Below, piece by piece: positions 23,788-31,745 of a stretch of DNA of 64,000 nucleotides; position 1 is the first letter of the stretch; the number at the start of each line of letters is the position of its first letter. The position numbers and the translations under genes are program-made. Location of the stretch: contig NZ_JAHYCB010000002.1 in NCBI RefSeq assembly GCF_019430945.1, positions 496,001-560,000 of the forward strand. Direction: 5' to 3'. The notes under the pieces were generated by a model. The model had not been told where the DNA came from. It did no database searches and saw only the letters and a list, made by a program, of their open reading frames with translations. This DNA is from Neorhizobium populisoli. Its GTDB lineage: Bacteria; Pseudomonadota; Alphaproteobacteria; Rhizobiales; Rhizobiaceae.

Positions 23788-25356
23788 TTACCGCTTCAAA
23801 CTCCCCAAAATCCCGCGAACGATCGCCCGGCCCACCTGCGTCGCCACCGTCCGCGTCACGCTCTTCATTGCCGCTTCGATGATCGTCTCGCGCTGGTAGC
23901 CGGAGCGTCCGCGCGGCTGGTCGCGGCGGTCGTCGTCGTCCTTGTGGCCGAAGCCCGGCAGCGTCCAGCCGGTGGTCTCGCCGGAGCCGGCGGGCTGGCC
24001 GGGGTCGAGTTCGTCCTGCGCCTTTTTTGCAGCCGCCTGGTCGGATGCCGTCTTAGCCTTGGCGGCCAGCATTTCGAAGGCGCTTTCGCGGTCCACGTCC
24101 TCGTCATAAATTCCGAGAACCGGGCTCCTGTCCATCACGGTCTGGCGCTCGGCATCGGTCAGCGGGCCGATGCGGCCCGACGGCGGGCAGATGAGGGTGC
24201 GTTCGACCATCGACGGCGCGCCCTTGCCTTCCAGCGTCGAGACCAGCGCTTCGCCGGTGCCGAGATTGGTGATGGCCGTGGCGCAATCGAAAGCCGGGTT
24301 GGGGCGGAATGTATCGGCGGCGGTGCGCACCGCCTTCTGCTCGCGCGGCGTATAGGCGCGCAGCGCGTGCTGCACCCGATTGCCGAGCTGGGCCAGTACC
24401 GTTTCCGGCACATCGAGCGGGTTCTGGGTGACGAAATAGACGCCGACGCCCTTGGAGCGGATCAGGCGCACCACCTGTTCGACACGATCGAGAAGAACCT
24501 TCGGCGCCTCGTCGAACAGAAGATGCGCCTCGTCGAAGAAGAAGACCAGCTTCGGCTTGTCCGGATCGCCGACTTCCGGCAGTTCCTCGAAGAGTTCGGA
24601 GAGCAGCCAGAGCAGGAAGGTCGCGTAGAGTCGCGGGTTCATCATCAGCTTGTCGGCGGCAAGGATCGACACCTGGCCATGGCCGGTATTGGGGTTGACC
24701 CGCATGATATCGGTGATCTTCAGCGCCGGCTCGCCGAAGAAATGTTCCGCACCCTGCTGTTCCAGCACCAGCAGCGCGCGCTGCACGGCGGCGACCGACG
24801 ACTTGGAGATCAGCCCGAACTGGCTGGAAAGCTCGGTGGCGTTTTCAGCCATGTAGTTGAGCAGCGAGGTGAGGTCCTTGAGATCGAGCAGCGGCAGGCC
24901 GGCCTTGTCGGCGATCTTGAAGGCGATGTTGAGCACGCCTTCCTGCGGCTCGGACGCATCCATCAGCCGGGAGAGCAGCAGCGGTCCCATTTCGGCGATC
25001 GTGGTGCGGACCCGGTGGCCCTTTTCGCCGTAGATATCCCAGAAGATCACCGGGAACTGCTCGAACTCATAATCCTGATAGCCGATCTGTTCGGCGCGCT
25101 TGAGGAGGAAGTCCTTGGCCTCGCCCTTGGCGGCGATGCCGGACAGGTCGCCCTTGATGTCGGCGGCGAAGACCGGCACGCCGGCGCGCGAAAAGCCTTC
25201 GGCAAGCACCTGCAGCGTCACCGTCTTACCGGTGCCGGTGGCGCCGGTCACCAGGCCATGGCGGTTGCCGAACTTCATGTCCAGATATTCGGCCTTGTTG
25301 AGCGTATCGTCCGGCTTGCGGCTGCCGCCGATGAAGAGTTTTCCGGTCTCGTCCAT
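23788..25356 (-). CDS. HerA-like ATPase, DUF853 (YjgR) family
   Basis: A 522-residue P-loop ATPase of the DUF853/YjgR family, related to HerA/FtsK-type translocases. Walker A is VTGATGTGKTVTL near residue 38, a Walker B-like segment is KLVFFFDEAHLLFDEA near residue 274, and an arginine-finger region VYFVTQNPLDVPETV follows. The C-terminal region (residues about 420-490) is low-complexity and charged. Its biological role is not settled. The ATG at 25356 is chosen over an upstream TTG because AAGGCGG has better spacing. It is divergent from the YihY gene. Confidence 0.9.
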   Translation of the reverse strand: MDETGKLFIGGSRKPDDTLNKAEYLDMKFGNRHGLVTGATGTGKTVTLQVLAEGFSRAGVPVFAADIKGDLSGIAAKGEAKDFLLKRAEQIGYQDYEFEQFPVIFWDIYGEKGHRVRTTIAEMGPLLLSRLMDASEPQEGVLNIAFKIADKAGLPLLDLKDLTSLLNYMAENATELSSQFGLISKSSVAAVQRALLVLEQQGAEHFFGEPALKITDIMRVNPNTGHGQVSILAADKLMMNPRLYATFLLWLLSELFEELPEVGDPDKPKLVFFFDEAHLLFDEAPKVLLDRVEQVVRLIRSKGVGVYFVTQNPLDVPETVLAQLGNRVQHALRAYTPREQKAVRTAADTFRPNPAFDCATAITNLGTGEALVSTLEGKGAPSMVERTLICPPSGRIGPLTDAERQTVMDRSPVLGIYDEDVDRESAFEMLAAKAKTASDQAAAKKAQDELDPGQPAGSGETTGWTLPGFGHKDDDDRRDQPRGRSGYQRETIIEAAMKSVTRTVATQVGRAIVRGILGSLKR

Positions 25357-25469
25357 ATGCAACTATCCGCCTTCTGTTCGCGTTCAACGCCAACGGCTTA
25401 CCGCCGGCAATCTCTTATAGGATGCGGCACGGCGGCGGGCAACGAAAAGCATCCGCGCGGAGATGGGTG

Positions 25470-26528
25470 ATGACGACAGGCGACGGATCACTATTCGGAA
25501 GAGATGAAGGCATGTCCGCTGGCCGGGCCGGCGCATCTGAAAAGGTCGCGGGAGAAAAGGCCAGGGACGAAAAGAGCAGGGGCCGCGATGCCGAATCGCC
25601 TGCCGAAATCCCGGCCCGAGGCCTGAAGGATGTGTTCTGGCGGCTCTACGCCTGCCTCACCGAAGACCGCATCACGCTGATCGCCGCCGGTGTCACCTAT
25701 TATCTGCTGCTGGCGCTGTTTCCCGCCGCCAGCGCGCTCGTTTCTCTCTATGGCTTCGTATCCGACCCGACGGCGATCGTCGACCGCATCGCTTTCCTGA
25801 GTTCCGTCATGCCGGCAGATGCGCTGAACATCTTCCTCGACCAGCTGAGGGCGCTCACCTCTGAACACGGCGCGACGCTTTCGATCGGCCTGATCGGCGG
25901 CCTCGCTCTCGCATTATGGAGCGCCAATAACGGCATAAAGGCACTGTTCGAGGCAATGAACGTCGCTTACGGCGAGGATGAGAAGCGCAATATCGTCTGG
26001 CTGAACGTGGTGTCGCTACTCTTCACGCTCGGCGCGCTGTTCCTGGCGATCGTCATCCTCTTTGCCATGGGCATCGTGCCGGCGGTGCTGAAATATTTCT
26101 GGCTCGACCAATGGACGGAAATTATCATCCGCTTCGCCCGCTGGCCTGTGATGATGGCCTTCGTCACCGGCGGCATCATGATGCTCTACCGCTTCGGCCC
26201 CAGCCGCGAACCCGCCAAGTTCCGATGGCTCACCTGGGGCGCGGCATTTTCCACCATCGCCTGGCTCACCGCCTCCATTGCGGTTTCCTATTACTTGTCC
26301 AATATTGCCGATTATAATGCCACTTACGGCACGCTCGGTGCGCTGATCGGTTTCATGGTCTGGACATGGATTTCCGTCATCATCGTCATCGTCGGAGCGG
26401 AGATCAACGCGGAACTGGAGCACCAGACGGCGAAGGATTCGACGACCGGCCGGCCGAAGCCGATGGGCCGGCGAGGCGCCTATATGGCGGACACGCTGGG
26501 TGAGGCTTCGGGTGGAGGGAAGGGGTGA
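25470..26528 (+). CDS. YihY/virulence factor BrkB family membrane protein
   Basis: A 352-residue inner-membrane protein with six predicted helices typical of YihY/BrkB. After a charged N-terminal extension of about 50 residues come LIAAGVTYYLLLALFPAASA, LSIGLIGGLALALWSANNGI, VVSLLFTLGALFLAIVILFA, VMMAFVTGGIMMLYRFGP and two more, with the family's NGIKALFEAMNVAY segment. The family was once called ribonuclease BN in error, and its function is still unclear. The ATG at 25470 has GGAG seven bases before it; other in-frame starts exist. Confidence 0.9.
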   Translation: MTTGDGSLFGRDEGMSAGRAGASEKVAGEKARDEKSRGRDAESPAEIPARGLKDVFWRLYACLTEDRITLIAAGVTYYLLLALFPAASALVSLYGFVSDPTAIVDRIAFLSSVMPADALNIFLDQLRALTSEHGATLSIGLIGGLALALWSANNGIKALFEAMNVAYGEDEKRNIVWLNVVSLLFTLGALFLAIVILFAMGIVPAVLKYFWLDQWTEIIIRFARWPVMMAFVTGGIMMLYRFGPSREPAKFRWLTWGAAFSTIAWLTASIAVSYYLSNIADYNATYGTLGALIGFMVWTWISVIIVIVGAEINAELEHQTAKDSTTGRPKPMGRRGAYMADTLGEASGGGKG

Positions 26529-26553
26529 TGGCCGAACGGCGCGCGTGTTGTTC

Positions 26554-26673
26554 TCCGTCATCCCTGTGTTTGTCACAAGGATCCAGCAGCATCGCGTCTG
26601 CGATGCGAAAGAGTCTTTTTAGCCCAAAGACTTGGGCCGGCTGGGTTCCTGTGACAAGCACAGGAATGACGGA
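26554..26673. repeat. Intergenic inverted repeat with TCCGTCAT / ATGACGGA ends
   Basis: The left end TCCGTCATCCCTGTG and right end CACAGGAATGACGGA are complementary with one mismatch. Internal complementary stretches TTGTCACAAGGATCC and TGGGTTCCTGTGACAAG extend the pairing. It fills the gap between the YihY and DUF2267-like genes. A related CGTCAT / ATGACG element is at 46516-46593. Confidence 0.65.
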
Positions 26674-26780
26674 GGAGGTGTCGTCTCCTGCTCTGTCAAA
26701 ACCACTTGCCATCGCCGAAACCTTCGGCCAAAACTAACCCTATTACCTTGACGTGAACGTCAAAACCCGAGGAGAGATTG

Positions 26781-27173
26781 ATGAACGAACTGGTTTCCCG
26801 CGTCGCCGATTCTGTCGGCATTGCTCCGGATGTTGCCGAAAAGGCGATCGGCATGATGCTCGGTTTCCTGCAGCGCGAGGCCGATGACGGCGCGGTCGCC
26901 AAGATGATCGAGGCAATCCCGGGCGCTCCAGAACTGGTTGCCCAGTATAATGGCGAGGGTGCCGGCGGCGGCGGTCTGCTTGGCAGCCTGATGTCGAGCT
27001 TCGGCGGCGGCGGCGTCATGGCGCTCGGCCAGCAGCTGATGAGCCAGGGCCTCGGCATGGGCGAAATCACCGGTCTCGCCAAGGAAACCATGGCGGTTGC
27101 CCGCGAACACGCCGGCGATGAAGTGGTGGATACGGTGATCGCTTCGGTGCCGGGGTTGAGCCAGTTCGTCTGA
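26781..27173 (+). CDS. Small helical protein, DUF2267/DUF2780-like
   Basis: A 130-residue protein beginning NELVSRVADSVGIAPDVAEK, a pattern I associate with DUF2267- or DUF2780-type helical domains, followed by a glycine-rich linker EGAGGGGLLGSLMSSFGGGG and a second helical segment. No enzymatic motif is present and the function is unknown. The ATG at 26781 has GAGGAGAG upstream. A strong terminator at 27197-27226 closes the unit. Confidence 0.78.
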   Translation: MNELVSRVADSVGIAPDVAEKAIGMMLGFLQREADDGAVAKMIEAIPGAPELVAQYNGEGAGGGGLLGSLMSSFGGGGVMALGQQLMSQGLGMGEITGLAKETMAVAREHAGDEVVDTVIASVPGLSQFV

Positions 27174-27196
27174 TCGGACGGTTTGCCGGACAGGAG

Positions 27197-27226
27197 GCCG
27201 CTGACTACAAGGTCGGCGGCTTTTTT
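27197..27226 (+). terminator. Rho-independent terminator
   Basis: A 9-bp stem GCCGCTGAC/GTCGGCGGC with one wobble pair and a 6-base loop, followed by TTTTTT. Confidence 0.9.
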
Positions 27227-27248
27227 GTGCGGGCTTAAGGGGCTTGAA

Positions 27249-27569
27249 ATGCTGACCTTTGCAAGTGCCAGAAGACTTGCCGAAACCTATGTCGAGGTGA
27301 TCACCAACGGCGATGGTGAATTGCTACGCGATTCGACGATTGCAAAGCCCTACGGCTGGATCTTCTTCTACCAGAATCGCGAATATTTGCGTGACCCGAC
27401 AAACATACTCAATGCCTACGGTGGAAATGCCCCGTTCGTTGTCGATCGCGATACTTTAGAAGTGCGTGTGTTTGGTACGGCGTGGCCTCTGGAGACCTAT
27501 ATCGACCAATACGAGGCGACAATGCCGCCTGCCAGATTGTCAGGAAAACCGCAAATCCCATCCTGGTAA
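27249..27569 (+). CDS. Imm35/YrhB-domain immunity-like protein, orphan
   Basis: A 106-residue protein resembling the immunity protein 35 (YrhB) family: an N-terminal helix ASARRLAETYVEV, then GWIFFYQNREYL, then NAPFVVDRDTLEVRVFGTAW and the final YIDQYEA helix. Members neutralise polymorphic toxins delivered by contact-dependent or type VI systems. No toxin, Rhs or VgrG gene is nearby, so it would be an orphan immunity gene or have another role. Base composition is lower in GC than its neighbours, compatible with transfer. The ATG at 27249 follows the terminator by only 22 bases. Confidence 0.75.
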   Translation: MLTFASARRLAETYVEVITNGDGELLRDSTIAKPYGWIFFYQNREYLRDPTNILNAYGGNAPFVVDRDTLEVRVFGTAWPLETYIDQYEATMPPARLSGKPQIPSW

Positions 27570-27599
27570 GATGACTGGCCGAAAAGACCGGAAATCTGA

Positions 27600-27675
27600 T
27601 GGTGCCCCCGCCGAGGAATTGAACCTGGACCTGCTACGAACGAAGTAGCTGCTCTGACATTGAGCTACGAGGGGC
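27600..27675 (-). tRNA. tRNA-like sequence, degenerate, anticodon position CGT
   Basis: The minus strand reads as a 76-base tRNA shape ending in an encoded CCA. The acceptor arm GCCCCTC pairs with CGGGGGC at five positions plus one G-T. The anticodon stem GCTAC/GTAGC is perfect with loop TTCGTTC. A T-arm with TTCAATT loop has one mismatch, and the D-stem GCTC/GAGC is shifted by one base. T instead of a purine after the anticodon and the extra base before the acceptor strand are abnormal. It may be a decayed tRNA or a tRNA-like RNA with another role. Confidence 0.5.
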
Positions 27676-27887
27676 GGCGGGATCAGGCTAAATCATTAGT
27701 CTTTAATAATATGATAGTGAATATAAACATTTGCGTGATCGTAAATAACGAACGTCAACCCGTGCCGATCTCGTGATGGCACCGGTGTCGCAGGTGGTAA
27801 AAACCCATTGACTTTTGCCCTTTTGAGGCACATTTCAGGCGGTGAAGGGGCACCTGTTCAGGCAGCCCTATTTCAAAGGACAAAGAG

Positions 27888-27947
27888 ATGAACCCCGACA
27901 GTCGAAGTTCGACGTCAATATACCGACCTGTCTTTTCGGGGCTCTGA
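27888..27947 (+). CDS. Candidate 19-residue leader peptide before the CorA gene
   Basis: A short frame MNPDSRSSTSIYRPVFSGL with AAAGGA seven bases upstream of its ATG. It ends 57 bases before the transporter start, and between them lie a hairpin ATCCTT/AAGGAT and a small one, GGACC/GGTCC, near the ribosome site. A weak promoter TTGACT (27808), 17 bases, CATTTC lies upstream. Leader peptides are known to control some magnesium transporter genes; this case is inference. Confidence 0.4.
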   Translation: MNPDSRSSTSIYRPVFSGL

Positions 27948-28004
27948 TCCTTCTTTTTCAAGGATACGCGCTCCGGAGGACCAATGGTCCGAAAAGGAGC
28001 CGTC

Positions 28005-29057
28005 ATGCTGCGTATCCATGCCTATGACCTCGACCGCCTCGTATCGGTCGCTTCCGACATGCCCGCCATTGCAGCCGCGGAATTGCCCGTAGATGGGCGA
28101 CCGGCGGAAGCTGCGTCGTCGGAAGTTGCCGCCGCACCGGCGATCGTCTGGTACGATCTCGTCAGCCCCACCGCCGAGGAAGAGCGCGAAGTGGGCGAGC
28201 GCCTCGGCATCACCGTGCCGACCATGGACGAGATGGAGGATATCGAGCTTTCCGCCCGGCTTTATCAGGAAGACGGCGCCGAGTTCATGACCATGACCGT
28301 GCTGACGCGGCCCGACAGCGGTTCGCCGCGCAAGGTGCCGGTCACCTTCATCGTCAAGGGCCAGATCCTCGTCACCGTGCGCCATTCCGAGCCGCGTCCG
28401 TTCGATGCCTTCATGGCCCGCGCCAGAAAGCCGAACGGCGCCGGCCTGCATTGCGGTTACGGCGAGCTGATCATGACCGGTCTTGTCGAAGCGATCATCG
28501 ACCGCATGGCCGATACGCTGGAACGGCTCGGCACCGATATCGACCTGATCTCGCAGGAAGTGTTTTCGACCAAGGCCGCCAAGGCCAACAAGAAGACGCG
28601 CGACCTGCAGGAGCTGATGCGCGAGGTCGGCCTCAAGGGCGAGTTCATCACCGTGGTGCGCGAAAGCCTCGTCAGCATCAGCCGCGCGGTCGCCTATTAT
28701 GCCGCGCTCGACGGCGTCGACCGCAAGCTTTCCAAGGAACTGCGCCAGCGGCTGAAGCTTCTGGCGCGGGATGCCACGTCGCTTGGCGATCATTCGGCGT
28801 TTCTGTCCGGCAAGATCAACTTCCTGCTCGATGCAACGCTCGGGCTGATCAACCTCGAGCAGAACCAGATCATCAAGATCTTCTCGGTCGCCTCGGTGGT
28901 CTTCCTGCCACCGACGCTGGTCGCCTCGATCTATGGCATGAACTTCGCCAACCAGCCGGAACTGCAATGGACCTACGGTTATCAGATGGCGATCGCCATG
29001 ATGATCGTCTCGATGGCGCTGCCCTATCTGTATTTCAAGCGGAAAGGGTGGCTGTAG
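28005..29057 (+). CDS. CorA-family magnesium/divalent cation transporter
   Basis: A 350-residue CorA-type channel. The diagnostic YGMNF motif is near residue 305, between the two C-terminal transmembrane helices (IFSVASVVFLPPTLVASIYG and YQMAIAMMIVSMALPYLYF), and the large N-terminal cytoplasmic domain has long helices. It forms pentamers in the inner membrane and carries Mg2+ or other divalent ions such as Co2+ or Ni2+. Two starts are possible: the ATG at 28005 with AAGGAG, and an ATG at 27984 with GGAGG; the shorter form matches the usual N-terminus MLRIHAY. Expression may be controlled by the leader upstream. Confidence 0.92.
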   Translation: MLRIHAYDLDRLVSVASDMPAIAAAELPVDGRPAEAASSEVAAAPAIVWYDLVSPTAEEEREVGERLGITVPTMDEMEDIELSARLYQEDGAEFMTMTVLTRPDSGSPRKVPVTFIVKGQILVTVRHSEPRPFDAFMARARKPNGAGLHCGYGELIMTGLVEAIIDRMADTLERLGTDIDLISQEVFSTKAAKANKKTRDLQELMREVGLKGEFITVVRESLVSISRAVAYYAALDGVDRKLSKELRQRLKLLARDATSLGDHSAFLSGKINFLLDATLGLINLEQNQIIKIFSVASVVFLPPTLVASIYGMNFANQPELQWTYGYQMAIAMMIVSMALPYLYFKRKGWL

Positions 29058-29118
29058 CGCGGCCCGTTGGTCAGGATTGCGAAAGGGGATTGCCGCCGGT
29101 CGGCATCCCCGCATCGCG

Positions 29119-30417
29119 TCAGTCGTCGTCTTTCAGGTAGTTGCTGCCGTTGATCACCAGCAGCTTGTCGGAGCCGACATCCGGTTCGAAAATGCTCAGG
29201 GTTTCCGTTTGGCCGGTCGCGTGCCTGAGGTCGAGGCGATAGCCGGAAAGCGTGTATGTGCCGGTTTCGGCGGCGCGTTTGCCGGTGGTGCTCAGGCCGC
29301 TGCTCGAGCCGGCGATCTCGTTGCTGGCGGAGGCGCCATGCCAGCCGGTGCGGCGGAACGTGCCGTCCGGTTTCAGCGTCAGCGTCCGGCTGGAGGCGAC
29401 CGATCCGGAAGAGGTCGCGGTCATGCCGCTGGACGCGAATGTAAACGTCCATTCGCCGTCAAGCGTCGCGCCGTCCTTAAAGGCGGGGATGGCGCGATAT
29501 TCCCGTTCGCCGATCTTGATGTTCTTGCCGCTCTTTGCAAACGCCGATGCCTCCGGTTCGATCGTGCCGTAATCGGAGGTGACGCTGCGCAGCTCGATAT
29601 TGCCGGCGGAAAAGAAGCCGCCGCCCTTGAGGCTGTAGAGCCCGCACTCGGTGGGGTTTTCGCGGCAGTGCTCGGCGATCGACAGGCCGCCCTTCGGTAG
29701 CTCGGTCGAGAATATTCCCTTCTGATCGAACACCTTGATCAGGCTGTCGGAATAGAAATCCATGCCACCGAACACGTTCGGTCTCAGGCCCGTATCGAGA
29801 TAGGTAAAGACGCCGTCCAGCCCGCCGTCGCCGCCGGAAGGCGCGATTTCGAAATCCTTGTCGGACGGATCGAGCTTCACCGAGCGCACCAGTGCCGCAA
29901 ACTCAGCCTCCGCCTGGCTGCTGCGATCGCCGCGGAGGTTGAACTGCACGAGCTGCAGATAGGCCTGCCGTTTGTCGCCCGCGATGCCGACGACGATTTG
30001 GCTGACGGAAACGCCCTTCATGCTGGCGCAGCAGCGGTCCTCGACGCGGATGTCGTGGCCGTTCACCGTCACGCCGTAGTGCTTGACGGTGATATCTTCC
30101 TTGGCCATGTCGGGCAGGGTGTTGACGAATGTCTTGAGGCCAGCCGGCAGCGAATTGCGCGCCGCTGAGACCGGCTTCATGATCTGGATCATCGCGGTGC
30201 CGCGCTTGTCCTTATCCGTTTCCGGAAATTCCTTCTGCAGCATGAAGAGAGTGGTCTTGCCGACCTTGTTCCAGCCGGTCTGAGGCAGTGTCACGGTCAG
30301 CCCGTCGATATCGGTTGTCTGCGCCCATGCCGGGGAAAATGGGAAAAGCAAAAGGAAAATGGAGAAAACAACAACCAGCCGGCCGGTGCCGGCCCGATCG
30401 ATCAACCCGTAAAACAT
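29119..30417 (-). CDS. Large exported protein, unknown
   Basis: A 432-residue protein with a signal peptide ending FSPAWAQ (residues about 14-33). The mature protein has two parts: an N-terminal domain (about 35-185) with LTVTLPQTGWNKVGKTTLFM, and a C-terminal beta-rich region (about 190-432) with GTYTLSGYRLDLRHATGQTE near the end, like proteins that bind or sense cell-envelope ligands. I do not recognise a family. Two adjacent cysteines (EDRCCASM) are notable. It is a single gene convergent with corA. Confidence 0.72.
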   Translation of the reverse strand: MFYGLIDRAGTGRLVVVFSIFLLLFPFSPAWAQTTDIDGLTVTLPQTGWNKVGKTTLFMLQKEFPETDKDKRGTAMIQIMKPVSAARNSLPAGLKTFVNTLPDMAKEDITVKHYGVTVNGHDIRVEDRCCASMKGVSVSQIVVGIAGDKRQAYLQLVQFNLRGDRSSQAEAEFAALVRSVKLDPSDKDFEIAPSGGDGGLDGVFTYLDTGLRPNVFGGMDFYSDSLIKVFDQKGIFSTELPKGGLSIAEHCRENPTECGLYSLKGGGFFSAGNIELRSVTSDYGTIEPEASAFAKSGKNIKIGEREYRAIPAFKDGATLDGEWTFTFASSGMTATSSGSVASSRTLTLKPDGTFRRTGWHGASASNEIAGSSSGLSTTGKRAAETGTYTLSGYRLDLRHATGQTETLSIFEPDVGSDKLLVINGSNYLKDDD

Positions 30418-30494
30418 GCCGCCCGCCTGCGTTGTTTCAACTGTCGCCGACGGGAATTGGGGCGGGTGAGGGGTAAATCAAGGGTGACGGGCGG

Positions 30495-30626
30495 CCCCTC
30501 ATCCGACGGCCGCCACATTCTCCCCCAATGCGGGAGAAGGGCGCACGCTGCAAAAGCGTGCCAAATCTCAACGGTCGGTTTGGGGCACGCCCCCTCTCAC
30601 CGTCAGGACGGTGAGAGGGTTAGGGG
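30495..30626. repeat. Intergenic inverted repeat, second CCCCTCATCC type
   Basis: The left end CCCCTCATCCGACGGCCGCC and the right part CACCGTCAGGACGGTGAGAG, followed by GGTTAGGGG, form a mosaic related to 14209-14347. An internal hairpin CTCCCCCAATGCGGGAG-type stem is visible. It separates the exported-protein gene from the aldo/keto reductase gene. Confidence 0.6.
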
Positions 30627-30657
30627 CATGCTTTACCGGCTCACGCCAATGATCCGA

Positions 30658-31485
30658 TCAATTATCCCACTTCGGCGCCAGATGCCCAGGATTGACGATG
30701 CGGCCGGCGGGCTTGGCGAGCTTGTGAACCGCCTGCATTTCGTCCTCGGACAGGGCGAAATCGAAGACGTCGTAGTTTTCCGGCAGGCGGGAAACGGTCG
30801 CGGTTTTCGACAGCGCGATGACGTCCTTCTGCTGGATCGCCCAGCGCAGCGCCACCTGTGCAGCCGTCTTGCCGTGCTTGGCGCCGATATCCTTCAGCAC
30901 TTCGTCGCCCGGAACCGCGCCGTTTGCCATCAGGTAATAGGAGGTCAGGGACATGCCGTGCTTGCGCATTTCCGCCAGAACCTTGGTCTGGTCGAGATAG
31001 GGGTGGTATTCGACCTGGTTGGTGGCGAGCGGCGCGTCGGAAAACTTCACGGCCTCCTCGATCAGCGCGACCGAGAAGTTGGAAACGCCGATATTCTTCA
31101 CCTTGCCGGCCTTTTTCAGGTCGTTCAGGGCGCCCATCCGGTCGGCGAGCGGCATTTCGCTCTGCGGCCAGTGCAGGAGCAGAAGGTCGACATAATCGGT
31201 CTTCAGCTTGTCAAGGCTCTCGTCGACGGAGGCGAGGAAATCCTTGTGGCCGACACGATCGACCCAGACCTTGGTGGTGAGGAAGATATCGGCGCGCGGA
31301 ATGCCGGAATTATGCAGGACCTCACCGACGGCCGCCTCGTTCTTGTAGATCTGCGCAGTATCGACATGGCGGAAGCCGAGCTTCAACGCTTCCGGCAGCA
31401 CGCGGGCGACGTCTTCGTCGGGCATACGGAACGTGCCGAAACCGAGGGCTGGAATGTTTGCGCCATTGGCGCTGACATCGAACAT
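30658..31485 (-). CDS. Aldo/keto reductase (2,5-diketo-D-gluconate reductase type)
   Basis: A 275-residue TIM-barrel NADPH-dependent carbonyl reductase. AKR signatures are visible: GFRHVDTAQIYKNEAAVGE, with the catalytic Asp and Tyr near residues 37-50, and VDLLLLHWPQ near residue 100, with the catalytic histidine. KVKNIGVSNFSV follows, and the C-terminal cofactor region is LSKTATVSRLPEN. It resembles the DkgA/DkgB subgroup by length. The ATG at 31485 has AGGAG upstream. A second, different AKR follows on the same strand. Confidence 0.9.
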   Translation of the reverse strand: MFDVSANGANIPALGFGTFRMPDEDVARVLPEALKLGFRHVDTAQIYKNEAAVGEVLHNSGIPRADIFLTTKVWVDRVGHKDFLASVDESLDKLKTDYVDLLLLHWPQSEMPLADRMGALNDLKKAGKVKNIGVSNFSVALIEEAVKFSDAPLATNQVEYHPYLDQTKVLAEMRKHGMSLTSYYLMANGAVPGDEVLKDIGAKHGKTAAQVALRWAIQQKDVIALSKTATVSRLPENYDVFDFALSEDEMQAVHKLAKPAGRIVNPGHLAPKWDN

Positions 31486-31635
31486 GAATGTGCTCCTGAG
31501 AAAAAGGCCCGGCAAGATTGCTTGATTGCGGCCAGGCGGAATGAGGCCCGCTATACATGGACCGATTTTGTGACGGATCAACCTCCGTCTTTTGGGGAGG
31601 TGGGTTGTAGATGGGGATGACGGCGGTGCGGCGAT

Positions 31636-31738
31636 CCTAACCCTCCCCCTTGTGGGGAGGGTGGCCGGCAGGCGGGAGGGGTTTTCACTTTATAGCGAAG
31701 ATCCCCTCCCCAACCCCTCCCCACAAGGGGGAGGGGCT
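31636..31738. repeat. Intergenic inverted repeat, CCTCCCC type
   Basis: Left arm AACCCTCCCCCTTGTGGGGA then GGGTGGCCGGCAGGCGGGAG. Right arm CCCCTCCCCAACCCCTCCCC then ACAAGGGGGAGGGG. The two halves can pair over most of their length. It lies between two same-strand aldo/keto reductase genes. Confidence 0.65.
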
Positions 31739-31745
31739 TCTCGCA

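Noticed and set aside
25422-25469. Upstream start for the YihY gene
   Set aside because: The longer frame lacks a ribosome site and crowds the divergent promoter; the ATG at 25470 has GGAG at good spacing.
23767-25470. 567-codon open frame on the plus strand opposite the HerA-like gene
   Set aside because: It mirrors the codon structure of the minus-strand ATPase with its clear P-loop motifs; long antisense frames are expected in GC-rich DNA and the translation has no domain.
26554-26673. Transposon or IS remnant
   Set aside because: Terminal inverted repeats are present, but there is no transposase fragment and no clear target duplication, so it is listed only as a repeat.
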